The notes beneath the pieces are model-generated. The model had not been told where the DNA came from and ran no database searches. It worked only from the letters and a program-made list of their open reading frames with translations. 22,382 nt of DNA. Origin: Marisimplicoccus framensis_A. Its GTDB lineage: Bacteria > Bacteroidota > Bacteroidia > Flavobacteriales > Flavobacteriaceae. Position numbers and translations under genes: made by a program. Below, piece by piece: positions 1 to 7,374 of this stretch. The stretch is from contig JBELLF010000014.1 in assembly GCA_042088875.1 (NCBI GenBank), forward strand, positions 1 to 22,382, read 5' to 3'. How positions within the stretch are numbered: the first letter of the stretch is position 1; each line of letters begins with the position of its first letter.

Positions 1-87
1 AAACAGCTTCAGCTTCTACATGGAGATAATTACAATGCTGAAGACGTTTTTGCATTAAATAAAAAACATAAACTAAACGACGATTAA
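1..87 (+). CDS. C-terminal end of an unidentified gene (5' end outside window)
   Basis: An open frame runs from base 1 to a TAA at 85-87 and encodes 28 residues, including LLHGDNYNAEDVFALNKKHK. Its start lies before the window. The reading frame is open from the first base and ends a short distance before a plausible promoter, which fits the end of a real gene on the plus strand. I do not recognise the family from this tail. It is hydrophilic, with no membrane segment. It is probably transcribed separately from the PadR gene that follows, because promoter-like elements lie in the 68-base gap. Confidence 0.55.
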   Translation, partial: KQLQLLHGDNYNAEDVFALNKKHKLNDD

Positions 88-100
88 TTCTAGTCATTTA

Positions 101-132
101 TTTGGTAGATTAAAAAATAATTGAGTACTTTG
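101..132 (+). promoter_or_regulatory. Putative Bacteroidota promoter for the padR-pspC operon
   Basis: TTTG at 101-104 (candidate -33 element) is followed, 21 bases later, by TACTTTG at 126-132, close to the TAnnTTTG -7 consensus of Bacteroidota. The PadR start codon follows at 156, leaving a leader of roughly 15-20 bases. This is a consensus match by eye only, not a mapped start site. Confidence 0.45.
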
Positions 133-145
133 CATAACATAGTAC
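125..145. promoter_or_regulatory. Dyad overlapping the -7 box, candidate PadR operator
   Basis: GTACTTTG (125-132) and CATAGTAC (138-145) form an interrupted inverted repeat with 7 of 8 positions complementary and a 5-base spacer. It covers the -7 box and lies just upstream of a PadR-family gene. PadR proteins are dimeric winged-helix repressors that often bind such dyads in their own promoters, so autorepression is a reasonable inference. No binding is shown. Confidence 0.45.
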
Positions 146-155
146 CTGGTTTTAT

Positions 156-488
156 ATGAGTACAGATAATTTTAAGATTCAAATTAGAAAAGGGCTACTA
201 GAGTTTTGTGTTTTGCAAATTATTTCTAGAGGTGAAGTCTATACGTCAGATATAATCGATGAGCTTAAAAAGTCTGAGATAATTGTTGTGGAGGGAACAT
301 TATATCCTTTATTAAACAGACTGAAAGCTTCTGGCTATGTAGATTACAAATGGAAAGAATCTAATCAAGGTCCACCCAGAAAGTACTATGTTCTGACTGT
401 TGAAGGAACTGACCACTTGAGTCAACTTAAGATATCATGGAAAGAAATTGATAAATCTGTTAAAAACATAATGACTATAAAAAAATGA
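156..488 (+). CDS. PadR-family winged-helix transcriptional regulator
   Basis: This 110-residue protein matches the PadR N-terminal winged-helix family in size and pattern: a helical start with KGLLEFCVLQIIS, the segment YTSDIIDELKKS, then the signature GTLYPLLNRLKASGYVDY and the wing region GPPRKYYVLTVEG, followed by a C-terminal helix for dimerisation. PadR proteins are cytoplasmic DNA-binding repressors. The ATG at 156 is preceded by a promoter-like element and a dyad that may be its own operator. Its last codons overlap the next gene by four bases (ATGA at 485-488), so the two are probably translationally coupled. In Bacteroidota, PadR genes commonly sit directly before PspC-domain membrane proteins, which suggests envelope-stress control of this operon. 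The inducing signal cannot be read from the sequence. Confidence 0.93.
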   Translation: MSTDNFKIQIRKGLLEFCVLQIISRGEVYTSDIIDELKKSEIIVVEGTLYPLLNRLKASGYVDYKWKESNQGPPRKYYVLTVEGTDHLSQLKISWKEIDKSVKNIMTIKK

Positions 489-1813
489 AAAAAACTCTCA
501 GTATAAATATTGGAAGTAAGGTGTTTAATATCGATAATGACGCATATGAACTTTTGAAAAAATATCTTGATTCAATAAAATCTTATTTTGAAAAAATTGA
601 AACTGAAGAAGATATTCTTATGGATATAGAGACTAGAATTTCAGAAAAATTTAGCTCAGTAATAAACTTTAGTGAGTCACTTAATTTAAAAGATGTAAAA
701 AACATAATAAATGAGATGGGCTCAGTTGACGATTTTAAGGAGATTTATGAAGAGTATTCTATAAAAGAAGAAAGTGAGTTTAATGAGTCAACTCATAAAG
801 ATTTTAAAAATGAAAATAGAAAAATATTTAGAAATCTAGATGATAAAGTAATTGCTGGTGTTGCCTCTGGGATTGCAAATTATTTTAATATTGACCCCAT
901 TATATCAAGGCTACTATTTTTAGCTTCTTTGCTTACCGGTTTTGGACTTATTGTTTATATAATTTGCTGGATTGGTATACCAGGGAAAAGAGTTGGAATG
1001 CTTAATTCAAGTAAAAGGCTGTTTAGGGATGGTGATAATAAGATTTTAGGAGGAGTTTCTTATGGAATTGCAAATTATTTTAATGTTGATCCCGCGATAA
1101 TAAGGATAGTATTTATTATTTCATTATTTCTTGGAGGGTTTGGACTTATTACATACATATTATTGTGGATTTCAGTACCTGAAGCTAAGACAGTAGAGGA
1201 CAAAATGAGAGCTAAAGGGTATAAAATTACTCTAGAAAACATTGAAAAATACATAAAAGGAGCATTTAAAAAAAAAGATGATGAAGAGAATCTTTTAATT
1301 AAAATAATTTTATTCCCGTTTAGATTAATTGGACCAATTATATCAGGAGTTTTTTCTTTATTAATACCGCTCTTTAGAATAATCATAAGTATAATTCTAT
1401 TTGTTATATCAATTGTATTAATAGTACTTATGGTATTATTTTCTCTAGGACTATTTAATTTAATTAATTATGAGAATTTTATATTTGGTAGTATTGAGGG
1501 AGCCTATATAAGTGGAATAGATCTTTCAATAATAATCGGAGAGCTTCCAATATACTTATCAATATCAATAATTTTATTTTTCCTGGTATCATTATTAGTA
1601 ATGATTATATCAGTTTCAAGAATTCTTTTAAATGCAAAAAATATTAACCCTACAACTTTTATTGGATTACTTTTTGTAGGGATTATTTTATTTGTTTTTA
1701 ACTCTGTAATTATATCTCAAGTAATAAATGATTGGGAGGATACAGGACAAATCCAAGAGTGGATTGATGATGGGGTAATAAAAATTGATAACTGGAAAAC
1801 ATATAGATACTAG
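485..1813 (+). CDS. PspC-domain membrane protein with two PspC domains
   Basis: This 442-residue protein has three parts. Residues 1 to about 95 form an acidic, helical cytoplasmic domain typical of PspC proteins co-transcribed with PadR. Two PspC domains follow at about 112-167 and 177-233; each has a charged KxxxGVxxGIANYFNxDP segment followed by a hydrophobic helix ending in a W-I-x-x-P motif. Residues about 265-425 hold three or four strongly hydrophobic stretches, so the C-terminal half is integral to the inner membrane. PspC family proteins act in envelope-stress sensing, and coupling to PadR suggests a stress-responsive membrane module. The two PspC domains are clearly duplicates, with an 18-base identical stretch in the DNA. 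The exact function of this double-PspC form is not established. The start is fixed by the ATGA overlap with padR. Confidence 0.9.
   Translation: MKKTLSINIGSKVFNIDNDAYELLKKYLDSIKSYFEKIETEEDILMDIETRISEKFSSVINFSESLNLKDVKNIINEMGSVDDFKEIYEEYSIKEESEFNESTHKDFKNENRKIFRNLDDKVIAGVASGIANYFNIDPIISRLLFLASLLTGFGLIVYIICWIGIPGKRVGMLNSSKRLFRDGDNKILGGVSYGIANYFNVDPAIIRIVFIISLFLGGFGLITYILLWISVPEAKTVEDKMRAKGYKITLENIEKYIKGAFKKKDDEENLLIKIILFPFRLIGPIISGVFSLLIPLFRIIISIILFVISIVLIVLMVLFSLGLFNLINYENFIFGSIEGAYISGIDLSIIIGELPIYLSISIILFFLVSLLVMIISVSRILLNAKNINPTTFIGLLFVGIILFVFNSVIISQVINDWEDTGQIQEWIDDGVIKIDNWKTYRY
872..1084 (+). repeat. Intragenic direct repeat marking PspC domain duplication
   Basis: The 18-mer ATTGCAAATTATTTTAAT occurs at 872-889 and again at 1067-1084, 195 bases apart and in the same frame (IANYFN in both). 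It lies at the equivalent site of the two PspC domains, pointing to an internal domain duplication, or to constraint on both copies. Confidence 0.75.
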
Positions 1814-1821
1814 TTTTTAGC

Positions 1822-1829
1822 TACATTTG
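1822..1829 (+). promoter_or_regulatory. Putative -7 box (TACATTTG) before the DUF5916 gene
   Basis: TACATTTG matches TAnnTTTG exactly and sits 9 bases before the ATG at 1839. If used, the transcript would have a leader of only a few bases, nearly leaderless. No convincing -33 element is visible at the expected spacing, so a chance match in AT-rich DNA is possible. Confidence 0.35.
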
Positions 1830-1838
1830 CGACTTGAA

Positions 1839-4076
1839 ATGAGAAATAAAACACTCTACATTATCCCCCTATTTATTTTCAACTTTAGCATTGCTCAAAA
1901 ACAATACATCCTTTCTAAAACTGATGGTTCAAGGATAGTTATGGACGGATTTATATCAGATGATGAGAAATCTATTTCCTATAAAAAAACTGTTGATTAT
2001 GAATGGCAGCCCGGATACAATACTCCAGCTAAGTTAGAAACAGACGTATACATGAGTTACACTGACGAGTATATTTACTTTGGAGTTAAAGCATATACTA
2101 ATCCAGATGATATTAGAGGTCAAGTAAGGCCAAGGGATGAGATGGCTATGGGTTTAAATGAAGATATAATATTTCTAAGATTTGATCCTTATCTAGATGC
2201 AAGGAGTGTCTATCTGCTAGCATCGAATGCATATGGAAGTCAGTCAGATATTAGAGCAAAGCAAGCAACCAGTGATGATGAGAGATATGATTCTTCATTT
2301 AATGCAATTTATGAAACAATTTCAAGTATTAATGATGACGGATATACTATTGAGTTTTTAATTCCATTCTCTTCTATACCCCACCCTAAAGGTGAAGACA
2401 AAACATGGGGGTTTAATGTTACTAGATATTTTACTCTTGATGGAAATGGAGTATTTACTATGAGTGATAAGTATGACAGAGACAATCCATGTAGAATTTG
2501 TCAAATAGAGGGTAGATTAATAATGATTGACGTGCCTTTTAAAAGAAATACTGAGCTACTACCTTACATATCATCAAATCTCTCAGGTGAAAGAGTTTCA
2601 GATGGTCAACCAATAGAGTATGGAAAAAGCAAAAATGAGTTTGGAATAGGAATTAAATATGATATTAATTCATCATCAACAGCTGAACTTACAATTAATC
2701 CAGATTTCTCTCAAATTGAAGCAGATGAAACTCAAATTGATATCAATTCAGCATATGCGCTTCAATATCCTGAGTTAAGACCATACTTTAGTCGTGGAAT
2801 GGATCTGCTGAATTTTTTAGATAATGCATTTTATTCAAGAACTATTAACTCTCCATCTATATCATCCAAAATTACTCTTCAAGATGAAAATTCAAGTTCT
2901 ATAATCCTGTCAGCTGTAGATCAAAAGTCACCATACTTAGTTGGTGGTGAAGATAAGTCTTATTTTGGTGAAGGTGGTATTAGCTATATTAATACATATA
3001 GACACCAAAGGGTAGCTAGTCAAAATACAAAATATGGATTTTTTACAACAAACAGATTCTATGAAGGAGGTGGTAGTGGAAATTTATTTGGAATTGATGG
3101 ACTATTTACATTTAACAAAATCTGGAAAATTCAGTTTGAGTTTATTAAAAATTTTAATGTTGAACCAGTTGCTAATTGGATAGATAGTAATGATACTTTT
3201 AGTGATAAAACTGTAAAGCTTGATGGTGAAAAATTCAATGGACATGCAAATTACTTAAGACTTATAAGAAAAAATGAGAACTGGGAGTCAATTATTTTTT
3301 ATAGAGATATATCAGCAAATTATAGAGCAGATTTAGGGTTTGTACCAAAGAATAATAGAAGGTGGTTAACTATTTCTCAAGGATTTGAAAAACTAATTGG
3401 CTCTAAATACCTTCAACAATATAGAATAAATGTAAAAGGAGATATCACAAACAATATTAATGGAGAAAAGAAGTCAAGAAATTTAGATATTGATCTTGGA
3501 ATAACTACAGTTGGTGCTACAGCAATTAATTATAATTATGATATTAATTTTTTTAGAAACTATTTAGGTAAAGATTTTAGGAATGTGGGTAAGTCAACAT
3601 TTTTTATTATCAGCAATCCTACAAAGGAGCTTAGTATTTTAACTAGAATAGTATTTGGAAAAGAGATTGCTTTTAATGAAGATAATCCAGAAATTGGAAA
3701 AGAAAGTTCAGTTTTTTTTAGTCTCAATTACAAGGTAGGTAATAATTTAAATTTCAATCCATCATTACGATTTTCTAAATTGAAAAAAATTAATAAACCT
3801 GGTGTTTTCTATGATGGCTATATTGCAAGGCTATCTTCAAGATACCAGTTTAATAATGATTTAAGCCTCAGAATTATATCTGAGTATGACGATTTTAATG
3901 ATAAATTTTATATACAACCTCTACTTGAGTGGAATCCAAATCCTTCAACCATTTTCTATATTGGAGGCAATCAAAATTCATCAAATATTTTTAATGTTGA
4001 TCCTGAAGAATTTAATCCACTCTTAATAAATAGGTCTCAATTTTTTATTAAATTTCAATATCTATTTGGGGTATAA
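1839..4076 (+). CDS. DUF5916 outer-membrane protein with N-terminal CBM9-like domain
   Basis: I take the ATG at 1839, which gives 745 residues. An upstream in-frame TTG at 1827 would add four residues but lies in a promoter-like box. The first ~20 residues are a signal peptide (hydrophobic core, ending near SIAQ). A carbohydrate-binding-9-like beta domain follows over roughly residues 25-210, with DGFISDDE near its start and a conserved late segment IPFSSIP. The remainder matches the DUF5916 family: alternating beta-strand segments, the recognisable NPDFSQIEADETQIDIN, and a C-terminal strand ending in aromatics (FIKFQYLFGV), as in outer-membrane beta-barrels. Function is unknown for the family; a surface binding or transport role is inferred. 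It lies 2 bases before the RimK-fusion gene, so they are probably co-transcribed. It lacks a T9SS C-terminal sorting domain. Confidence 0.9.
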   Translation: MRNKTLYIIPLFIFNFSIAQKQYILSKTDGSRIVMDGFISDDEKSISYKKTVDYEWQPGYNTPAKLETDVYMSYTDEYIYFGVKAYTNPDDIRGQVRPRDEMAMGLNEDIIFLRFDPYLDARSVYLLASNAYGSQSDIRAKQATSDDERYDSSFNAIYETISSINDDGYTIEFLIPFSSIPHPKGEDKTWGFNVTRYFTLDGNGVFTMSDKYDRDNPCRICQIEGRLIMIDVPFKRNTELLPYISSNLSGERVSDGQPIEYGKSKNEFGIGIKYDINSSSTAELTINPDFSQIEADETQIDINSAYALQYPELRPYFSRGMDLLNFLDNAFYSRTINSPSISSKITLQDENSSSIILSAVDQKSPYLVGGEDKSYFGEGGISYINTYRHQRVASQNTKYGFFTTNRFYEGGGSGNLFGIDGLFTFNKIWKIQFEFIKNFNVEPVANWIDSNDTFSDKTVKLDGEKFNGHANYLRLIRKNENWESIIFYRDISANYRADLGFVPKNNRRWLTISQGFEKLIGSKYLQQYRINVKGDITNNINGEKKSRNLDIDLGITTVGATAINYNYDINFFRNYLGKDFRNVGKSTFFIISNPTKELSILTRIVFGKEIAFNEDNPEIGKESSVFFSLNYKVGNNLNFNPSLRFSKLKKINKPGVFYDGYIARLSSRYQFNNDLSLRIISEYDDFNDKFYIQPLLEWNPNPSTIFYIGGNQNSSNIFNVDPEEFNPLLINRSQFFIKFQYLFGV

Positions 4077-4078
4077 CA

Positions 4079-5455
4079 ATGTCTAAGAAAGATTTAATCG
4101 TAATTGGAAATACTGAGTGGTGTTCTTTTGAAACATTAAACTTACCTGCAATAAAGGCAAGGGTTGATTCAGGGGCTAAAACTTCTTCTATTCAAGCAAA
4201 CAATATTAAAAGAATAACAAAAGGCGGAGAACAATTTGTTGAATTTGAAGTTAATCCAATTCAAGAAAATAGAAGTCTTTCGATAGAATGTAGATCTAAA
4301 ATTCATGATACTAGAATTATCAGAACTTCATCTGGTATAGCTCAAAAAAGATATATTATTAAAGTCCCTGTTAAACTTGGAAATCAAGTTTTCGATATTG
4401 AATTATCTCTTGCAAGTAGAGAGTCTATGGAGCATAGAATGTTGTTAGGCAGAGAAGGTATGGTCGATAGATTTATTGTAAATCCTTCATTAGAAAATGT
4501 TTTGGGAAATAAATCAGATGAAAAATTACTTGATTATTATGGTCATTTGATGCATAAAAAATCTGGTTTAACAATTGGAGTACTTGCAACTAACAAAGAG
4601 CTATACAGTAACAAAAGAATAATGGAGGCAGGTAGACAGAGGGGGCACGATATGAAATTTTATAACATGCAACAATGTTATATTGGCCTTGATAATGGAA
4701 AACCTGAAGTAAGATATAGAGGTGGTAATATAGTTTCAGTAGATGCAGTTATTCCAAGAATTAGGCCTAGTATGACATTCTATGGATGTGCTCTTTTAAG
4801 ACAGTTCGAAACAATTAATACTTACTGCTTAAACTCTGCAGATTCTATTTCTCAATCTAGGGATAAACTTTTTTCATCGCAACTATTTTCTAAAAACAAT
4901 ATTCCAATTCCCATTACTGGTTTTGCTAAATCTCCACTTGAAACAAAAGACTTAATTAGCCTAGTTGGGGGTGCACCTCTTATTATTAAATTATTAGAAA
5001 GCTCTCAGGGAAAAGGAGTAGTAATGGCTGAAACTAATAAAGCTGCTGAAAGTGCAATTAATGCATTTAAAAGCCTTAAAACTAATATTCTTGTTCAAGA
5101 GTTTATAAAAGAAGCAGATGGAAAAGACCTAAGATGTTTTGTTGTTAATGGTAAAGTAGTTGCCTCTATTCAAAGAGAGGCTGTTGTTGGAGAATTTAGA
5201 GCAAATATTCATATGGGTGGCAAATCTAGAAAAGTAAAAATTACTGCAGAAGAGAAAAGAATTGCAATAAAAGCTGCAAAATCGTTAAATCTTTCAATTG
5301 CAGGTGTTGATATCATTAGATCTAACAAAGGGCCTCTGGTTCTTGAAGTAAATTCATCGCCAGGTCTAGAAGGAATTGAAAACACATCTGGAAAGGATAT
5401 AGCTAATCAACTAATCCTTGCGGTAGAAAAAAAATTAAAGTATACAGCAAAGTGA
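4079..5455 (+). CDS. rimK: Fusion of RimB-like (ATP-dependent zinc protease family) domain and RimK-type ATP-grasp ligase
   Basis: This 458-residue protein has two domains. Residues about 5-140 match the putative ATP-dependent zinc protease family (PF05618, RimB-like), with a retropepsin-like ARVDSGAKTSS (Asp30) and a late HRMLLGRE motif. Residues about 165-455 are a RimK ATP-grasp ligase, with an N-terminal segment RIRPSMTFYG, the nucleotide-binding loop ESSQGKGVVMAE, QEFIKEADGKDLRCFVV, and a metal-binding LEVNSSPGLEGIE. E. coli RimK adds glutamates to the C-terminus of ribosomal protein S6; the protease-like partner is thought to act on the same tail. Here both are in one chain, so modification and processing may be coupled, but the substrate is not shown and could be another protein or peptide. 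It starts 2 bases after the DUF5916 stop and is probably cytoplasmic. Identification is firm; substrate is uncertain. Confidence 0.92.
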   Translation: MSKKDLIVIGNTEWCSFETLNLPAIKARVDSGAKTSSIQANNIKRITKGGEQFVEFEVNPIQENRSLSIECRSKIHDTRIIRTSSGIAQKRYIIKVPVKLGNQVFDIELSLASRESMEHRMLLGREGMVDRFIVNPSLENVLGNKSDEKLLDYYGHLMHKKSGLTIGVLATNKELYSNKRIMEAGRQRGHDMKFYNMQQCYIGLDNGKPEVRYRGGNIVSVDAVIPRIRPSMTFYGCALLRQFETINTYCLNSADSISQSRDKLFSSQLFSKNNIPIPITGFAKSPLETKDLISLVGGAPLIIKLLESSQGKGVVMAETNKAAESAINAFKSLKTNILVQEFIKEADGKDLRCFVVNGKVVASIQREAVVGEFRANIHMGGKSRKVKITAEEKRIAIKAAKSLNLSIAGVDIIRSNKGPLVLEVNSSPGLEGIENTSGKDIANQLILAVEKKLKYTAK

Positions 5456-5479
5456 TTTTTTGATTCACTATATTTAAGT

Positions 5480-5899
5480 ATGAAAAATAAAATTTTATTA
5501 CTAGTACTTGTTTTTACTTTCTCATCTTGTAGTATTTTTCAAAAAACTCAAACTGTAAGTCAAAATGTTGAGACATTAACTAGCGAACCTGAGGATTCAC
5601 TTCAAAAATTTGTAGGTAATTATGAAATTGAAGTTTTTGGTCTTCCAGATGGAGGTGATGGTAAATTCAGTATGAAGGTGTCTAAAGAATCAAGTGGTCT
5701 TAAAACAATTTTTACAACAGAGGAGAATAACCAAAGTCTTGATATTCTTGGAACTGAAGTTGAAGAAGGAATTCTTTACATAGACATATATGTTAAGGAT
5801 TATGGAATAAACACTGCTTTTGAAATTTATGTTGAAGGTAATCAAGTGACTGGATATCTCGCAGATATGTTTGAGCTCGAGGGAACTAAAACTAACTAA
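5480..5899 (+). CDS. Small predicted lipoprotein of unknown function
   Basis: This 139-residue protein begins with a short lipoprotein signal peptide: a lysine-rich start, a hydrophobic core and the lipobox-like FSSC with Cys19. The mature part starts with a Ser/Thr-rich linker, followed over about residues 43-135 by a compact beta-rich domain with repeated G-turns (GNYEIEVFGLPDGGDGKFSM). I do not recognise the family with confidence; similar small beta domains occur in many flavobacterial lipoproteins. It lies 24 bases after the RimK-fusion gene and may share its transcript, although an AT-rich TATATTTA just before the ATG could serve as its own -7 box. Its last 8 bases overlap the end of the converging SET-domain gene. 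Confidence 0.8.
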   Translation: MKNKILLLVLVFTFSSCSIFQKTQTVSQNVETLTSEPEDSLQKFVGNYEIEVFGLPDGGDGKFSMKVSKESSGLKTIFTTEENNQSLDILGTEVEEGILYIDIYVKDYGINTAFEIYVEGNQVTGYLADMFELEGTKTN

Positions 5900-6323
5900 T
5901 TAATTTTCTGCATTTTTTGGAACCACATGAGCATTTAAATGATCTAAACAGATTAGTTTCAGTTTCATTATAATCCATGGTTATAATATCCCCACTTTTA
6001 ATTTTCTTAATACATGTGAAGGAAAGATCTGAAGTATTAACAGAGCAATTTGGATCACAGCTATGAGCAATATAACCCATAAAATATGGATCATGAATAT
6101 GAAGTCTGTTAGTTATCTGAAGGCTTCTTAATGTTCTTTTTGTTATAAGTTGTCCGCTAAAAACAAAAACAACCTGTCCAATAAAAAAATCTTTAGATGA
6201 AATAACATGTAAGCCAATTTTTTCTGATTGTATTATTTTAAAATCAGAAAACTTTGGAAACCCGTCCCAATCATTAATAAAATCTGATGGATAAAAAGTC
6301 ATTCTTTCATTGTGAAATTTCAT
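5892..6323 (-). CDS. SET-domain protein with post-SET cysteine tail
   Basis: The frame encodes a small SET-domain protein, a predicted protein-lysine methyltransferase. Visible motifs are the N-terminal KIGLHVISSKDFFIGQVV (the G-x-G/V-x-x-x-x-I start of SET), GYIAHSCDPNCSV, the closing IKSGDIITMDYNETE, and a post-SET-type CSCGSKKC at the C-terminus. The Cys of AHSC plus the three tail Cys could bind one zinc ion, as in eukaryotic SET enzymes. The usual NHSC Asn is replaced by Ala, so activity should not be assumed. I chose the ATG at 6323 (143 residues); the ATG at 6302 (136 residues) is equally possible and would start just after the stop of the upstream broken SET gene. A longer frame from a TTG at 6350 is unlikely. 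Its end overlaps the converging lipoprotein gene by 8 bases. Natural substrate unknown. Confidence 0.8.
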   Translation of the reverse strand: MKFHNERMTFYPSDFINDWDGFPKFSDFKIIQSEKIGLHVISSKDFFIGQVVFVFSGQLITKRTLRSLQITNRLHIHDPYFMGYIAHSCDPNCSVNTSDLSFTCIKKIKSGDIITMDYNETETNLFRSFKCSCGSKKCRKLIS

Positions 6324-6674
6324 ACTCAAATTCCCAATTTGGGTTATCAAGTTTATTTATTATGTAATTTAAAGATAATTCCTCACCTTCTGAAATATTC
6401 ATTTCAGTAATTATTCTTATATATTTAATTTGACCTATTGATTGACGAGATTCAAAAACAATTGCTTTGCAATTTGGCATTTCATGATGATTAATAAATG
6501 CTCCTAGCAGGAGTCTAATATACTATCAGGAAATCTATTATCATAAACATGAGATATACCAAGATCAGTTTCTGAAGGCAAGTCTTTAGTAGCAAATACA
6601 CCTAGACCTTCAATTTTACTATCTCTGATTGTAATTGAATCTGGAAGAGGTCTCCACTCTTTTTTTTCATTCAT
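6307..6674 (-). pseudogene. Frameshifted SET-domain protein gene
   Basis: From the ATG at 6674 the minus strand encodes WRPLPDSITIRDSKIEGLGV and continues FATKDLPSETDLGISHVYDN, then meets a TAG shortly after FPDS. Switching frame near 6521-6527 restores a coherent continuation: YIRLLLGAFINHHEMPNC, later ITEMNISEGEELSLNY, and a stop at 6307-6309. The two halves together carry all main SET motifs (IEGLGVFATKD, FINHxxxPNC, EGEELSLNY) over about 122 residues with no post-SET cysteines. The likely lesion is loss of one base in a codon between FPD and YIR (GAT AG- TAT). It could be a true pseudogene, a programmed shift, or a sequencing/assembly error; purity of the second half suggests the change is recent or artificial. 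It lies between the endonuclease gene and the second SET gene on the same strand. Confidence 0.82.
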
Positions 6675-6723
6675 AATTTCAATTTAAAAATAAAAATTCA
6701 ATTGAACTGAAATAATTTAAATC

Positions 6724-7374
6724 TTAATTACATTCAATTTCATATTCTTGCCAAGATTTGTCTGGAGTAGAATTTGGAAAATAATAACATTTTTTTGAAC
6801 TATCAGGAAAAATTACATATTTATAAAAAGCTGTTGGGACATGAGCTCCTGAATCCAGTACTACATGTGTAGAATCAAATTCAAGATATATTTCTATATC
6901 AATATCACCAATCTCATCAGCCCATTGCCTAACTTGTTCTTCAAGTTGTACCCAGGTTCCTCGATTTAAATCGTCATATTGAAGGGCAACATTTAAATAT
7001 GAAAAAGTAGAGTATAAATTTTCATACGAATCGTTAAAAGATCCTGCAGGAGCCATATGCCCTCTATCCCACCTATTTGCGTAATAGTCTTTATCATCTG
7101 AAGTATAAATTGAATCTACTGTGTAGAATTGCATTCCATCCCTATCCGCATTTTTAACAATATCTCTAACCGTATATTTTATCCAATTAGGCTGTTCAAA
7201 TTTTTCGTTATATGAAATTTGAAAAATATTATTTGACACTAACAACGAATCAACCCTTTCTCTGGTTAATGAGTTAGTAATTAAATCATTTTCAGTTTCA
7301 GTTTCAATAGAAGAAGAATTCTGCTTGGAACATGATGCAAAAAAAAATAGAAAAAGAATTAAATATCTACTCAT
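6724..7374 (-). CDS. Secreted lipoprotein DNA/RNA non-specific endonuclease
   Basis: This 216-residue protein belongs to the DNA/RNA non-specific endonuclease (NUC1/Serratia nuclease, beta-beta-alpha-metal) family. It starts with a lipoprotein signal peptide with lipobox FASC (Cys15), so it is probably anchored to the outer membrane facing the periplasm or outside. The catalytic core shows RWDRGHMAPAGSF with His106 as the general base, then YLNVALQYDDLNRGTW with Asn137 and Glu145 positioned like the metal-site Asn and Glu of the Serratia enzyme. All key residues appear present. The likely role is degradation of extracellular nucleic acids for nutrition. Its ATG overlaps the stop codon of the thioesterase gene by one base (TAATG at 7372-7376), implying a two-gene transcript with translational coupling. 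Confidence 0.93.
   Translation of the reverse strand: MSRYLILFLFFFASCSKQNSSSIETETENDLITNSLTRERVDSLLVSNNIFQISYNEKFEQPNWIKYTVRDIVKNADRDGMQFYTVDSIYTSDDKDYYANRWDRGHMAPAGSFNDSYENLYSTFSYLNVALQYDDLNRGTWVQLEEQVRQWADEIGDIDIEIYLEFDSTHVVLDSGAHVPTAFYKYVIFPDSSKKCYYFPNSTPDKSWQEYEIECN

Noticed and set aside
1075..1386. 103-codon open frame on the minus strand
   Set aside because: It is the antisense of the PspC gene, with no family pattern; the plus-strand frame is clearly coding.
5451..5470. Inverted repeat AGTGA ... TCACT after the RimK-fusion stop
   Set aside because: The stem is only about 5 base pairs with a long loop, overlaps the stop codon, and has no GC-rich core, so it is not a credible terminator.
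6324..6350. TTG-initiated extension of the SET/post-SET protein
   Set aside because: The extension lies inside the end of the upstream broken SET gene, where the other frame (NPNWEFEYEISQ) is the coding one.
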